From assembly GCA_965242785.1 (NCBI GenBank), contig CBDETA010000004.1, forward strand, positions 1 to 64,000: a stretch of DNA of 64,000 bases, read 5' to 3'. Shown piece by piece: positions 26,591 to 34,428 of the stretch (within the stretch, counting starts at the first letter, position 1; every line of letters starts with the position of its first letter). The stretch is from Maricaulis sp965242785 (GTDB taxonomy: Bacteria > Pseudomonadota > Alphaproteobacteria > Caulobacterales > Maricaulaceae). Position numbers and translations under genes: made by a program. The notes under the pieces are model-generated. The model ran no database searches, was not told the DNA's origin, and saw only the letters and a program-made list of their open reading frames with translations.

Positions 26591-27721
26591 TCAGGCTAGC
26601 TGTTCACTGGCTAGATTGATCTCGTACCGGGCACTTCGACCGGCACCGACAGGCAGCAGCGCACCTATCTCGGCAAGATGCTGCAGATCCCTTGTGGCCG
26701 TCGCCTTCGACACCTTGGCCATAGACATGTACTTGCGCGCATTCATGCCGCCCTGGAACCCGTCAGGCCCAGCTTCCAGCATCTTCACAACGACCTTGTT
26801 TTGACGCTCTGATAGCGCGTCACCATGGCGATCGAAGAAGCGCGCCTTGGCGAGGATAAAGCCAACCTGTTCATCCGCTCTATCCTGAGCGTCCACGATG
26901 GTGCTCACGAAGTAATGCACCCATTCAGTGACATCATTAGACCGCTGTGCGCGCTTCAACGCGTCGTAATAGTCATTACGCTTTCGCTCGATCGCCTCGG
27001 ATAAGCTAAGCACGACCGGACGCCCGAGCCCTTGAGACAACACCTTCTCAGATAGAGCCCGACCGACACGCCCATTGCCGTCTTCAAACGGGTGGATACT
27101 TTCGAAATAGACGTGAGCTATCGCGGAGCGAACCGGCGCCGGCTGCATGGCCGCTGCCCCATCTGGCGCACTGTCATTGAACCAACTTATGTAGCGCGCC
27201 ATCTCGTCAGGGACGCGATCTGATGGTGGCGCTTCATAATGGACCTTCCATTTGCCGTAGGCGCCAGACACGACTTGCATGGGCTCATCGCTGGACCGCC
27301 ATTGCCCGACGCTCAACTTCTCTGGATCGGCAACACCGCCGAGCAGAAGTTTGTGCCAGTCAAAGAGCATGCCTTCGGTGAGCGGGTTGGCATACTGATC
27401 GCGCACACGCAACATGAGCTGCGCCACACCTTTGGCGCGCTCATCACTTACTTCTTCTGGTTCTGGCCCAACGCCGAGATGCTTCATCAGAGAGGAGCGA
27501 ACATCCTCTCTACTGATGTACTCACCCTCGATTTCGGAGGTCTTCACAGCCTCGGCTACCATCAGCTCGATGATGGTTTCGGTTTGCATGGAGTCTGGCA
27601 AACCACTCAGCGCACCACTTACGCGCCCCGCTTTCTCAGCGAATTCGTATAAAAGCCCTTGTATTTCCGCGACTTCAAAGCGGAATTCTGGCCATTCTTT
27701 TTGTTGCCAATTGTACTTCAT
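26591..27721 (-). CDS. Fic-domain AMP-transferase with inhibitory motif and winged-helix tail
   Basis: The protein has 376 residues. The N-terminal DUF4172-like helical region contains the class II inhibitory motif TSEIEG near residue 78, whose Glu blocks ATP. The Fic active site HPFEDGNGRVGRA near residue 205 keeps the catalytic His and all ATP-binding residues. The C-terminal ~90 residues include a winged-helix-like segment (ARKYMSMAKVSKATATRDLQHLAEIGAL). Such proteins AMPylate targets. The ATG at 27,721 lies 6 bp after a TACAAT -10 element, so the mRNA may be leaderless. The DNA-binding tail and palindromes in the promoter suggest autorepression. Confidence 0.87.
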   Translation of the reverse strand: MKYNWQQKEWPEFRFEVAEIQGLLYEFAEKAGRVSGALSGLPDSMQTETIIELMVAEAVKTSEIEGEYISREDVRSSLMKHLGVGPEPEEVSDERAKGVAQLMLRVRDQYANPLTEGMLFDWHKLLLGGVADPEKLSVGQWRSSDEPMQVVSGAYGKWKVHYEAPPSDRVPDEMARYISWFNDSAPDGAAAMQPAPVRSAIAHVYFESIHPFEDGNGRVGRALSEKVLSQGLGRPVVLSLSEAIERKRNDYYDALKRAQRSNDVTEWVHYFVSTIVDAQDRADEQVGFILAKARFFDRHGDALSERQNKVVVKMLEAGPDGFQGGMNARKYMSMAKVSKATATRDLQHLAEIGALLPVGAGRSARYEINLASEQLA

Positions 27722-27794
27722 GAGCCGATTGTACCACTTAATCGGCTCACAAAACAAACTAATTGTGAGCCGATTAGAACTTCTAATCGGCTCA
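27721..27794 (-). promoter_or_regulatory. fic promoter with two palindromic operators
   Basis: A perfect 29-bp palindrome at 27,766-27,794 (arms TGAGCCGATTAGAA around one base) and a 10-bp-arm palindrome at 27,721-27,749 (TGAGCCGATT, 9-bp spacer) bracket a promoter: -35 TTGTTT (27,757-27,752), 18-bp spacer, -10 TACAAT (27,733-27,728). The inner palindrome covers the -10 element and the start codon, so binding would block transcription. Confidence 0.6.
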
Positions 27795-27799
27795 TAGCG

Positions 27800-28135
27800 C
27801 TAAATCAGAGCGAGTTGTTGGATGCTTGGATCAGAGATTCCGTACACTTCTCGCGCCATCGAGATGGTTTGAGAGCCCGCGAAAATGGGCTCATCTCGAA
27901 CTTCATTTGGATGGTCCCAACCAGCCCAGATACGCAAGCCAGAGCCTCGATAGGATACAGAAATCCGACCGGGCCCACAGGAACCGCCTGCGATGCCAAG
28001 AACCTTTTCAAGAAACGCATGAAGTTGGTCATCGGTTGCTCCACCTTCGAGGTCGTCACCGAACCAGCGCAAAAGCGCGCTGGTCGCGATTTCGAATGCG
28101 GTACGCTTGTCCGCATATGAGAGGGCCGCGCTCAT
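27800..28135 (-). CDS. Unknown protein of the island backbone
   Basis: This 111-residue protein starts at the ATG at 28,135, overlapping the stop of the upstream gene (ATGA), and reads MSAALSYADKRTAFEIATSALLRWF. It has an amphipathic helical first half and a β-rich second half (GRISVSYRGSGLRIWAGW). I do not recognise a family. Coupling to the gene before it implies a shared function. Confidence 0.6.
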   Translation of the reverse strand: MSAALSYADKRTAFEIATSALLRWFGDDLEGGATDDQLHAFLEKVLGIAGGSCGPGRISVSYRGSGLRIWAGWDHPNEVRDEPIFAGSQTISMAREVYGISDPSIQQLALI

Positions 28136-28362
28136 GACGCGGCCTTTGTGGTTGATTTGCACGTTGTCTTCTTGGCGCTTCTTGCGTCATCCAAGAGCAT
28201 CACGACGCCGTCGGGTGGCAATGCATCCAGCTTAAGGCGAATGTGGCCGCCCTTAGTGGTCCAGGCAGCGCCGATCTCACGCCAGAAGGCTTTTCGGCCG
28301 GTGGCTTCATCACCATCGCGAACGGCGAAGGCACGAAGTGCGGGTTGAGCGTTAATTGTCAT
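28132..28362 (-). CDS. Small unknown protein of the island backbone
   Basis: The protein has 76 residues. The start at 28,362 follows a GGAG ribosome-binding site; an upstream frame of 47 residues lacks support. Sequence features are MTINAQPALRAF, a central GRKAFWREIGAAWTTKGGHI, HIRLKLDALPPDGVVMLLDD and a basic Lys/Thr tail. Proteins of this look recur next to relaxase genes in proteobacterial plasmids and islands; I do not know the function. Confidence 0.65.
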   Translation of the reverse strand: MTINAQPALRAFAVRDGDEATGRKAFWREIGAAWTTKGGHIRLKLDALPPDGVVMLLDDARSAKKTTCKSTTKAAS

Positions 28363-28575
28363 GGTTTTGTCTCCTTTGGTTTGGGCTGAAACACGTCCGT
28401 CGTGTTCCAATCGCGGATCACCAAAGGTCGATGGGAGGGGGCTTTGCTGCCCTGAAACCGTAGGCGGCGTTAGCCGGGGCTTAGCGAAGCAAACCCCACG
28501 CACCTAGATTTGCGTTTTTTGGACAACGAACGGATGAGGGACGCCAAGAACCGTGGAGAGCCAATGCAACGCTCG

Positions 28576-29487
28576 TCACCGCTCGTGGCCGTCGTCACGT
28601 TCATGTCGGCCACGCCGTCGGCTTAACCGTCGCTCGATCTCATTTAGCTCGCTCCGATCAAGAGCGTCCTGACGATCGAAGCCACCGGCTTTCTTTCGCT
28701 GCGCTTCGTAGCCCTTCCAGTCGCCGAAGCGTGCTTCGAGCATCGCCAGACGATGTTTCTTGCCCCCTACCTGCGAAAGCTTCGCGAAGCCCTTCCCATC
28801 GCTGAAGATCAACCCTTGGCCCTTGCCATGGATGCCGAGTCCACGCTCGGAAACCCGATCTTCAAGATCGTTCCATGAGGACGCTTCATCGAAGTGCGGC
28901 CGAATGAATTGGCGCAACTCACCGATCTTGTCCTTGCCCCATTGGGCAAGCGCGTTGACGTCAAACCCACCTTCAACCCGTTTCTTCAAACGCTCCCCAA
29001 AGCTCAACACACGGGAGAGCCGTCCAGGCACCTCCTGTAAGCCTAACTCCCTCTCTTGGGTTTTGAGAGAGCGCTCAAGGCGGGTCTTGTAGCGCCACTT
29101 TGGCCAGGCCTTGCCGCTCTCCGGATGCACCCGGTTGACCAGCACATGGAGATGCGGGTGTTCGGTATCGTTGTGACAAACAATAACCGACTGATGCTCC
29201 GACAAACCGAGATCAGACAGCGTTCGGTCGGCCACGCCAGCCATGGCGTCAGGCTCTAGCTGCTCCTCGACGGGCCAACTGACAGAAAAATGAAAGACGG
29301 GATCTTGAACCCGTCGCGACATCCGCGCCGTGGCACGCATCATCGCAGGATAGGTATCCGGATCGGTTGTCGGCAGATTGCGCGCCTCTGCCCACTCGAC
29401 CCGTTCAGGTCGATCGCCACGCTGCCCCGTGGCGAGATATCGGGCGAGGCCGCCAAAGCCGGTTCCGGTCTGAGCTTCTCCGATCAT
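28576..29487 (-). CDS. MOBP-type relaxase (VirD2-like)
   Basis: The start at 29,487 (MIGEAQTGTGFGGLARYL) lies 7 bp after the MobC stop and gives 303 residues; the longer frame runs back through mobC and is not credible. The relaxase signature is the three-histidine motif HNDTEHPHLHVLVNRVHP near residue 105. A nucleophile tyrosine candidate is in the N-terminal ARYLATG segment. The C-terminal tail is strongly basic. Relaxases of this type nick oriT and lead the single strand into a recipient. The protein is short, without a fused helicase or primase. Confidence 0.85.
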   Translation of the reverse strand: MIGEAQTGTGFGGLARYLATGQRGDRPERVEWAEARNLPTTDPDTYPAMMRATARMSRRVQDPVFHFSVSWPVEEQLEPDAMAGVADRTLSDLGLSEHQSVIVCHNDTEHPHLHVLVNRVHPESGKAWPKWRYKTRLERSLKTQERELGLQEVPGRLSRVLSFGERLKKRVEGGFDVNALAQWGKDKIGELRQFIRPHFDEASSWNDLEDRVSERGLGIHGKGQGLIFSDGKGFAKLSQVGGKKHRLAMLEARFGDWKGYEAQRKKAGGFDRQDALDRSELNEIERRLSRRRGRHERDDGHER

Positions 29488-29494
29488 GAAAAGC

Positions 29495-29824
29495 TCAGCC
29501 GATACGGCGCACAGCGGACAGGACAGCGTCCAAGGCTGCGTTGATCGCACCAGACGATACAACGAAGCCGGCGTTGGCCTGCTTAGCGAGCTGATTGAGG
29601 TTGTTGCCAACCTTAGTCAGCTGGCGAATGGCGTCCGCTGTGACGCGTGCGGGTTTCGCTTGAGGCCGGGCCCCCAACGCACACGCACGCACGAAGGCCG
29701 CACGGGTCTGATCGCAAGTCTCCGCCGCCTCGTTTATGGCCGCTAGCTCCGCTGGCGTGACATAGACGTCGATCCGTTCGGATCGCACCTCGGCGCGTGA
29801 CTTGCGATAGCCCCTAGGCGGCAT
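29495..29824 (-). CDS. MobC-like mobilization accessory protein
   Basis: This 109-residue protein has the RHH-like start RIDVYVTPAELAAINEAAETC and the bacterial mobilization MobC region IRQLTKVGNNLNQLAKQANAG. It is encoded immediately upstream of the relaxase in the same direction. MobC proteins bind oriT and help melt DNA at the nick site. The adjoining upstream noncoding DNA is the expected place for oriT. Confidence 0.85.
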   Translation of the reverse strand: MPPRGYRKSRAEVRSERIDVYVTPAELAAINEAAETCDQTRAAFVRACALGARPQAKPARVTADAIRQLTKVGNNLNQLAKQANAGFVVSSGAINAALDAVLSAVRRIG

Positions 29825-30299
29825 TCGTTAAGCCCTCCTGGCACTTGAAGGACAAGCAGGATATGCCTTGAGGACACACATCGTGTGCTTCGAATGGTAT
29901 ACATGTAACGGAGCATTTTTGCCCGTATACATCCTGCTTGCTCTCGCCCAAGTCGATCTCATCCGCGGAACTATACTCCAGGTTGAACCGTCGGCCTATT
30001 GCACAACCGACACATGTGACGTTGCACCGATGCTTCACCCCAAGCACCGTGGCACATGTGTCACGAGGGCCTGACGAGTCCCCACTAGGGGACTCTAGGA
30101 AGGCCCTCGCCAAGAAGCCGTCACAAGACGGATTCGACAAGAAGAAGGGGGAGACACAATTGGCCGGGTAAAGGCCAATTTGGATCACACTTCAGGCCGC
30201 AGGCCATCAGGGTGGGAAAGGGTGGGTAGCGTCAGCGTCTCGCCCCTCCTAAGGGGCGAGCAATCTCGAACTCGTGATCAATACGAGCACTCAAACGCC
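29825..30299. other. Inverted-repeat-rich noncoding region, candidate oriT
   Basis: The region lies between divergent mobC and the mercury genes and holds no credible gene. It has a nested 46-bp hairpin at 30,064-30,109 (outer CGAGGGCCT/AGGCCCTCG, inner GAGTCCCC/GGGGACTC), an 8-bp AATTGGCC/GGCCAATT repeat at 30,158-30,180, a CTCGCCCCT/AGGGGCGAG hairpin at 30,239-30,260 and imperfect GTATACATG-type repeats near 29,898-29,935. Closeness to mobC and the relaxase makes it the best place for oriT, but I cannot identify a nic site. Confidence 0.45.
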
Positions 30300-30330
30300 T
30301 TGTGCCTGTAGTTACTACAGGTGCTATTGT
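30300..30330 (+). promoter_or_regulatory. MerR-type promoter of the first mercury module
   Basis: A -35 TTGTGC and -10 TATTGT are separated by a 19-bp spacer holding the perfect dyad CTGTAGTTACTACAG (30,306-30,320). The overlong spacer with a central dyad is the hallmark of promoters that MerR-family activators twist open. The same dyad appears at 32,127-32,141. Confidence 0.75.
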
Positions 30331-30336
30331 AGCAAA

Positions 30337-30702
30337 ATGTCAGTGACACGATCAGATCAGAATTTTCTCTCTCGCGCGCTTTCGAGTGGCGGAGTGCTTG
30401 GAGGGTTTGCAGCATTCGTGGGTGCGTCGTGTTGCGTCATCCCGATATTGCTTGTGCACTTTGGGGTCGCCACCGGATTGGTCGCGAAGCTCGGCTGGTT
30501 CGTGCGCTGGCAGCCGTACTTCTTTTGGACCGCAGCTGGTCTTCTCGCCATTGCAGCCTCTTACGCAATTTGGCGCGGCCAGGCATCGAGGTCTTTCTGG
30601 ATTTGGTGGGTGATCGGAACGGGCTTCCTCGTCGCTGCATTCATCCTGCCTCAGTACGAGTTCCGTCTTCAAAGTTGGGTTTTGGATTGGACGAGGAGGT
30701 AG
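30337..30702 (+). CDS. MerT-like mercuric ion transporter
   Basis: The protein has 121 residues from the ATG at 30,337. Three probable transmembrane helices are seen; the first contains VGASCCVIPILLVHFG, the vicinal cysteine pair that MerT uses to accept Hg(II) from the periplasm. The loop cysteines present in the second MerT of this island are absent. It follows a MerR-type promoter at once and is 1 bp before the next gene. It may be a MerT variant or a related metal importer. Confidence 0.75.
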   Translation: MSVTRSDQNFLSRALSSGGVLGGFAAFVGASCCVIPILLVHFGVATGLVAKLGWFVRWQPYFFWTAAGLLAIAASYAIWRGQASRSFWIWWVIGTGFLVAAFILPQYEFRLQSWVLDWTRR

Positions 30703-30703
30703 C

Positions 30704-31246
30704 ATGGCAGGGACAGAACCGACTTTTCGTTTTGATGCCGCCGGTACGATCCCACCGCCAGGATGGATCGGTCGCGCTGTTCGCGCATTCCTCGGCTACG
30801 GCTCACTCTATTGGGTCTACCAGATCATAAGCTTCGGCGACGCCGCAGCGCTCACGAATTTCTACGTGATTGGACTCACGCTCTTCGCTTTGCAGCTTGT
30901 CCCGTACACGGTGAACATTGGCTCTGGCGTGAAGCTGTCCTTCTGGCCTCGCCTTATTGCCGCGCTCGGCATAGCCATCGCCGGATATTTTGGTTGGCAA
31001 TCAACGGGGGACATCGCATCGCCGACCCTTTGGAACGCGATCGCGATATTGAACATTTACGTGTACGGCCACCTCGGAATCTCGTTCGCGCTCTCAGCAA
31101 TCTTCGGCACGGCTGGTTGCGAAATGCGGGCGGTTCCGATTTTGATCGGTCGGCTGACAGGGCGGAAAGCTCGTGACCATTATTGCCCAGGGCCAATTCG
31201 CACCATCGACAATTGGGAACGAAAGCTATTTGGTCGACAGCCCTAG
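30704..31246 (+). CDS. Membrane protein of the mercury module, unknown function
   Basis: This 180-residue protein has about four transmembrane helices between residues 30 and 140. It ends in a soluble tail with the motif FGTAGCEMRAVPILIGRLTGRKARDHYCPGP; the two cysteines, or GCEMR, could bind metal. I do not recognise the family. It is encoded between a MerT-like and a MerR gene in one transcript, so a role in mercury or organomercury transport is inferred from position only. Confidence 0.65.
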   Translation: MAGTEPTFRFDAAGTIPPPGWIGRAVRAFLGYGSLYWVYQIISFGDAAALTNFYVIGLTLFALQLVPYTVNIGSGVKLSFWPRLIAALGIAIAGYFGWQSTGDIASPTLWNAIAILNIYVYGHLGISFALSAIFGTAGCEMRAVPILIGRLTGRKARDHYCPGPIRTIDNWERKLFGRQP

Positions 31247-31277
31247 ACTTGGATCAGCACAAAACTGAGATGAACGG

Positions 31278-31700
31278 ATGAACATCACGCGTGGCAAACT
31301 CGCCAAGCTCACGGGCTGTCATCTAGAGACCGTGCGGTACTATGAGAACATCGGGCTCATGCCCGAGCCGGCTCGCGCGGAAAACGGATTTCGAACGTAT
31401 TCGGACGAAGATGTGCGTCGACTCAAGTTTTTGATGCGCGCACGGAACCTCGGCTTCGGCGTCGCTGAAGTACAAACCCTCCTTAGCTTGGTGGACAGCA
31501 ATGCATACAGCTGCGGCGAGGTTCGAGATATGACCCTCGGCCAGTTGGCGTCTGTGCGGAAGAAGATCGAAGATCTGAAACGTCTTGAGAGCGTTCTTGG
31601 CGACATGGCTTCACAGTGTGATGGTGGTGTGGTTCCGGAATGCCCTATCGTCGATGCCCTCTACGATTTTGCGCCAGAGGACTCGTCAGCCTCGACCTGA
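31278..31700 (+). CDS. merR: MerR-family mercury-responsive regulator (module 1)
   Basis: In this 140-residue protein the DNA-binding N terminus reads GKLAKLTGCHLETVRYYENIGLMPEPAR. The sensing triad is conserved: Cys in YSCGEVRDM and the pair SQC/PEC separated by eight residues near the C terminus, as in Hg(II)-binding MerR. It is the last gene of module 1 and probably activates its own promoter at 30,300. Its 3' end overlaps that of the opposing merR by 40 bp. Confidence 0.85.
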   Translation: MNITRGKLAKLTGCHLETVRYYENIGLMPEPARAENGFRTYSDEDVRRLKFLMRARNLGFGVAEVQTLLSLVDSNAYSCGEVRDMTLGQLASVRKKIEDLKRLESVLGDMASQCDGGVVPECPIVDALYDFAPEDSSAST

Positions 31701-32113
31701 AGAAGAATGTCCAAGACGTGACACTGTGCGGCCGGGTCCGTTGAGCACTTTTTCGCGGCCGCACGAAGAGTGGACGCGACACCCTTCAGTTCAGCAATAC
31801 GCCGTTCAACGACTTCGATATGGGAATGGATCTGCTTTGAAACCGCCTGGCATTGGCCAGAGTGATCATGTTCCAAACTCACCAAGCCACGACATTGGGC
31901 CAACGAGAAGCCGAGATCTCGGAATTGTATGATGAAGTTTAGGATCGCGATGTGGCGGCGATCATAGTGGCGGTAACCGTTCTCAGCGCGGCGAGGCGCA
32001 GGCAGTACGCCTTGTGTTTCGTAGTAGCGAATTGTTTCTGCGTTGCATCCGGTGAGACGCGCAAGTTCGCCTCTGGTCAGTGCGCTCACAGTAGCGTGTG
32101 TTTTCGTGTTCAT
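31661..32113 (-). CDS. merR: MerR-family mercury-responsive regulator (module 2)
   Basis: In this 150-residue protein the helix-turn-helix region is GELARLTGCNAETIRYYETQGVLPAPRR. Hg ligands are present: Cys in SGQCQAV and the C-terminal pair KKC/AQC. It is divergent from merTPAB, with the operator dyad between the two, the classic mer arrangement. It differs clearly from the module 1 regulator, so the two were probably acquired separately despite sharing an operator sequence. Confidence 0.87.
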   Translation of the reverse strand: MNTKTHATVSALTRGELARLTGCNAETIRYYETQGVLPAPRRAENGYRHYDRRHIAILNFIIQFRDLGFSLAQCRGLVSLEHDHSGQCQAVSKQIHSHIEVVERRIAELKGVASTLRAAAKKCSTDPAAQCHVLDILLQVEADESSGAKS

Positions 32114-32120
32114 TTTCTCC

Positions 32121-32151
32121 TTGAGTCTGTAGTTACTACAGGGATTAGCCT
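32121..32151 (+). promoter_or_regulatory. mer operator/promoter of module 2
   Basis: A -35 TTGAGT and a -10 TAGCCT are separated by 19 bp that contain the dyad CTGTAGTTACTACAG (32,127-32,141), identical to the module 1 operator. The position between divergent merR and merT fits MerR activation. Confidence 0.75.
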
Positions 32152-32183
32152 AGTTGAAAATCTAGGAATGAGCAAGAAAACGA

Positions 32184-32570
32184 ATGACCGATATCCAACA
32201 ACCTGGTGACCACAATCCCGAGCCAAATCGGGGAAAGAACTGGCTGGCAGCAGGCGGCATAATCGGCGCGATCGTCGCGTCATCCTGCTGCATCTTGCCG
32301 TTGGTCTTGGTTTTGGCTGGCGTCAGCGGCGCTTGGATCGGATCGCTCACGGCACTCGACCCATACAAACCGTATTTTATCATCGTGACGCTCGGCTTTA
32401 TCGGTTTCGGCTTTTGGCATGTCTATTTCAAGGCCGAGCCACCGTGCGAAGACGGCTCATATTGCGCCAAACCTCAATCCAGCATCATCACGCAAATCGC
32501 TTTGTGGGTAGGGCTTGTGATCGTCCTACTCGCGGCCACCATCGATTGGTGGGCACCATTTTTCTACTAG
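32184..32570 (+). CDS. merT: Mercuric transport protein MerT
   Basis: This 128-residue inner-membrane protein has three helices. Helix 1 carries IVASSCCILPLVLV with the vicinal cysteines, and the cytoplasmic loop between helices 2 and 3 carries the second pair, CEDGSYC. It takes Hg(II) from MerP and delivers it to MerA. It is the first gene of merTPAB. Confidence 0.92.
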   Translation: MTDIQQPGDHNPEPNRGKNWLAAGGIIGAIVASSCCILPLVLVLAGVSGAWIGSLTALDPYKPYFIIVTLGFIGFGFWHVYFKAEPPCEDGSYCAKPQSSIITQIALWVGLVIVLLAATIDWWAPFFY

Positions 32571-32580
32571 GAGACAAACA

Positions 32581-32958
32581 ATGAAACGAACATCAGCCCT
32601 CATTCTTTCGGTCGTCCTGCTTGGCGCAACAGGCGCTGGGCTGTCGGCGTTTAATCGTGCGCCGTCGGAAACTTCTGAGCAGTCGAATTCGGCCGTTGCT
32701 CAAACAGAGACCGCGACTTTCGAAATCGAAAACATGACGTGCGCGACGTGCCCAATCACGGTTCGAACAGCGATGAGCCGCGTAGAAGGTGTGGACTCGG
32801 TGCAAGTAGATTACGAGAGCAAGACCGCCGTCGTTCATTTTGATCCAAACGTCACGACCGCTGCACTTGTCGGCCAAGCCTCCACTGATGCTGGATACCC
32901 GGCGCAGGTTGCGAGCCACGATAATACGGGTCGTTCCGAAGCCGAACATCAACAATAG
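32581..32958 (+). CDS. merP: Periplasmic mercury-binding protein MerP
   Basis: The protein has 125 residues. A signal peptide (about 1-22) and a Ser/Glu-rich linker precede an HMA domain with the metal site MTCATCPITVRTAM. It is slightly longer than typical MerP (~91 residues) because of the linker and an extra C-terminal tail. It binds Hg(II) in the periplasm and passes it to MerT. It lies 10 bp after merT. Confidence 0.92.
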   Translation: MKRTSALILSVVLLGATGAGLSAFNRAPSETSEQSNSAVAQTETATFEIENMTCATCPITVRTAMSRVEGVDSVQVDYESKTAVVHFDPNVTTAALVGQASTDAGYPAQVASHDNTGRSEAEHQQ

Positions 32959-32993
32959 TTGCGGCAGCCACTACTCCGATGGAGAATTTTCCA

Positions 32994-34424
32994 ATGAAAG
33001 ATTGCTGCTCAGGTGGGAACAACGGTGAGTATGACATCGCCGTTGTTGGTGCTGGATCCGCAGGCTTCTCGGCGGCGATCACCGCAGCTGAAGCCGGAGC
33101 GCGCGTGGCTATCATTGGTCACGGAACAATCGGCGGCACTTGCGTCAATGTTGGGTGTGTTCCGTCGAAGGCCGTAATACGAGCCATGGAATCTGCGCAT
33201 GCGGGAGTCGCTGCACGCCGGTTTGCCGGCGTGCATGTTGAGTCCAAAGTCGACGACTGGTCGGCGGTCCAATCGCAGAAAAATGCGCTCGTATCTGAAC
33301 TTCGTGACAAAAAGTACGAAGCGCTTCTGCCTGAGTACGAAAATATCGACTACCTCGAAACGAACACTCCAGCTCGTTTGATAGACGGCGGAGTGACTTT
33401 TGATGGTCAAACGGTTCGAGCGTCGAAGATTATCGTCGCCACGGGTTCTTCCAGCAGCACCCCGCCCATCCCCGGCATAGAAAACGTTGAGACGCTGGAT
33501 TCGACAAGCGCGTTAGAACTGGATCGCTTACCCGAAAGCATGGTGGTCATAGGCGGTGGCGTGATTGGGTGCGAACTCGGGCAGATGTTCGCTCGTGCTG
33601 GCGTGCCGGTGACAATATGTTGTCGCTCACGTCTCATCCCAGAAGCCGAACCGGAAATCAGCACTGCCCTCCAGGCATCATTTGAGGCTGAGGGAATTAC
33701 TGTCTGTTCCAGTGTTGGATACCGGCGCATCGAACAGACGCAAACCGGAGTTGCCCTGCACTGTGAGACGGGTAAGGGCACCGAGGTCGTAAACGCCGAG
33801 AGAGTTCTGGTTGCGACCGGTCGACGCCCAAATACTCAACATCTCGGCCTAGATGAAATTGGCGTAGATACCGACGCTCGTGGCGGCATTTTGGTCGACG
33901 ACCATATGCGAAGCAGCAACCAGTCAATTTATGCGGCCGGTGACGTCACTGGACAGGACCAGTTCGTCTACATGGCGGCGTATGGCGCGAAGCTGGCTGC
34001 AAAACACGCTACTGCTCAATCCGTCAAACCCTACGACAACAGCGCAATGCCTTGGGTCGTGTTTAGCGACCCGCAGATCGCTGGTGTAGGCTTCACCGCT
34101 TCAGCAGCCGAGGCGAAAGGCTATGACGTGAAGACGTCCATCGCACCGCTGGATCAAGTGCCTCGCGCCCTGGCTGCAGCCGACACACGCGGGCTAATCA
34201 AGCTCGTTGCCGACCGCAAAACTGACAAGCTTCTCGGCGCGCAGATCTTGGCGCCTGAGGGCGCAGACAGCATCCAAACCTTGGTTCTAGCCCTCAAGTT
34301 TGGCATGACCACAAAAGAGCTAGGCGAGACGATTTTCCCGTACCTCACAACGGTTGAGGGCTTCAAACTAGCCGCGCAGGGATTCGACAAAGACGTTGCT
34401 AAGCTCTCGTGTTGCGCGGGGTAG
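32994..34424 (+). CDS. merA: Mercuric reductase MerA (no N-terminal HMA domain)
   Basis: The protein has 476 residues from the ATG at 32,994, preceded by GGAG at good distance; an ATG five codons upstream is possible. It is a flavoprotein disulfide reductase with the FAD motif IAVVGAGSAGFSAA, redox pair GGTCVNVGCVPSK, NADPH-binding VVIGGGVIGCELG and the C-terminal Hg-binding LSCCAG. It reduces Hg(II) to Hg(0) with NADPH. Many MerA proteins carry N-terminal HMA domains; here only a short MKDCCSGG leader with a Cys pair remains. Confidence 0.95.
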   Translation: MKDCCSGGNNGEYDIAVVGAGSAGFSAAITAAEAGARVAIIGHGTIGGTCVNVGCVPSKAVIRAMESAHAGVAARRFAGVHVESKVDDWSAVQSQKNALVSELRDKKYEALLPEYENIDYLETNTPARLIDGGVTFDGQTVRASKIIVATGSSSSTPPIPGIENVETLDSTSALELDRLPESMVVIGGGVIGCELGQMFARAGVPVTICCRSRLIPEAEPEISTALQASFEAEGITVCSSVGYRRIEQTQTGVALHCETGKGTEVVNAERVLVATGRRPNTQHLGLDEIGVDTDARGGILVDDHMRSSNQSIYAAGDVTGQDQFVYMAAYGAKLAAKHATAQSVKPYDNSAMPWVVFSDPQIAGVGFTASAAEAKGYDVKTSIAPLDQVPRALAAADTRGLIKLVADRKTDKLLGAQILAPEGADSIQTLVLALKFGMTTKELGETIFPYLTTVEGFKLAAQGFDKDVAKLSCCAG

Positions 34425-34428
34425 TTTC

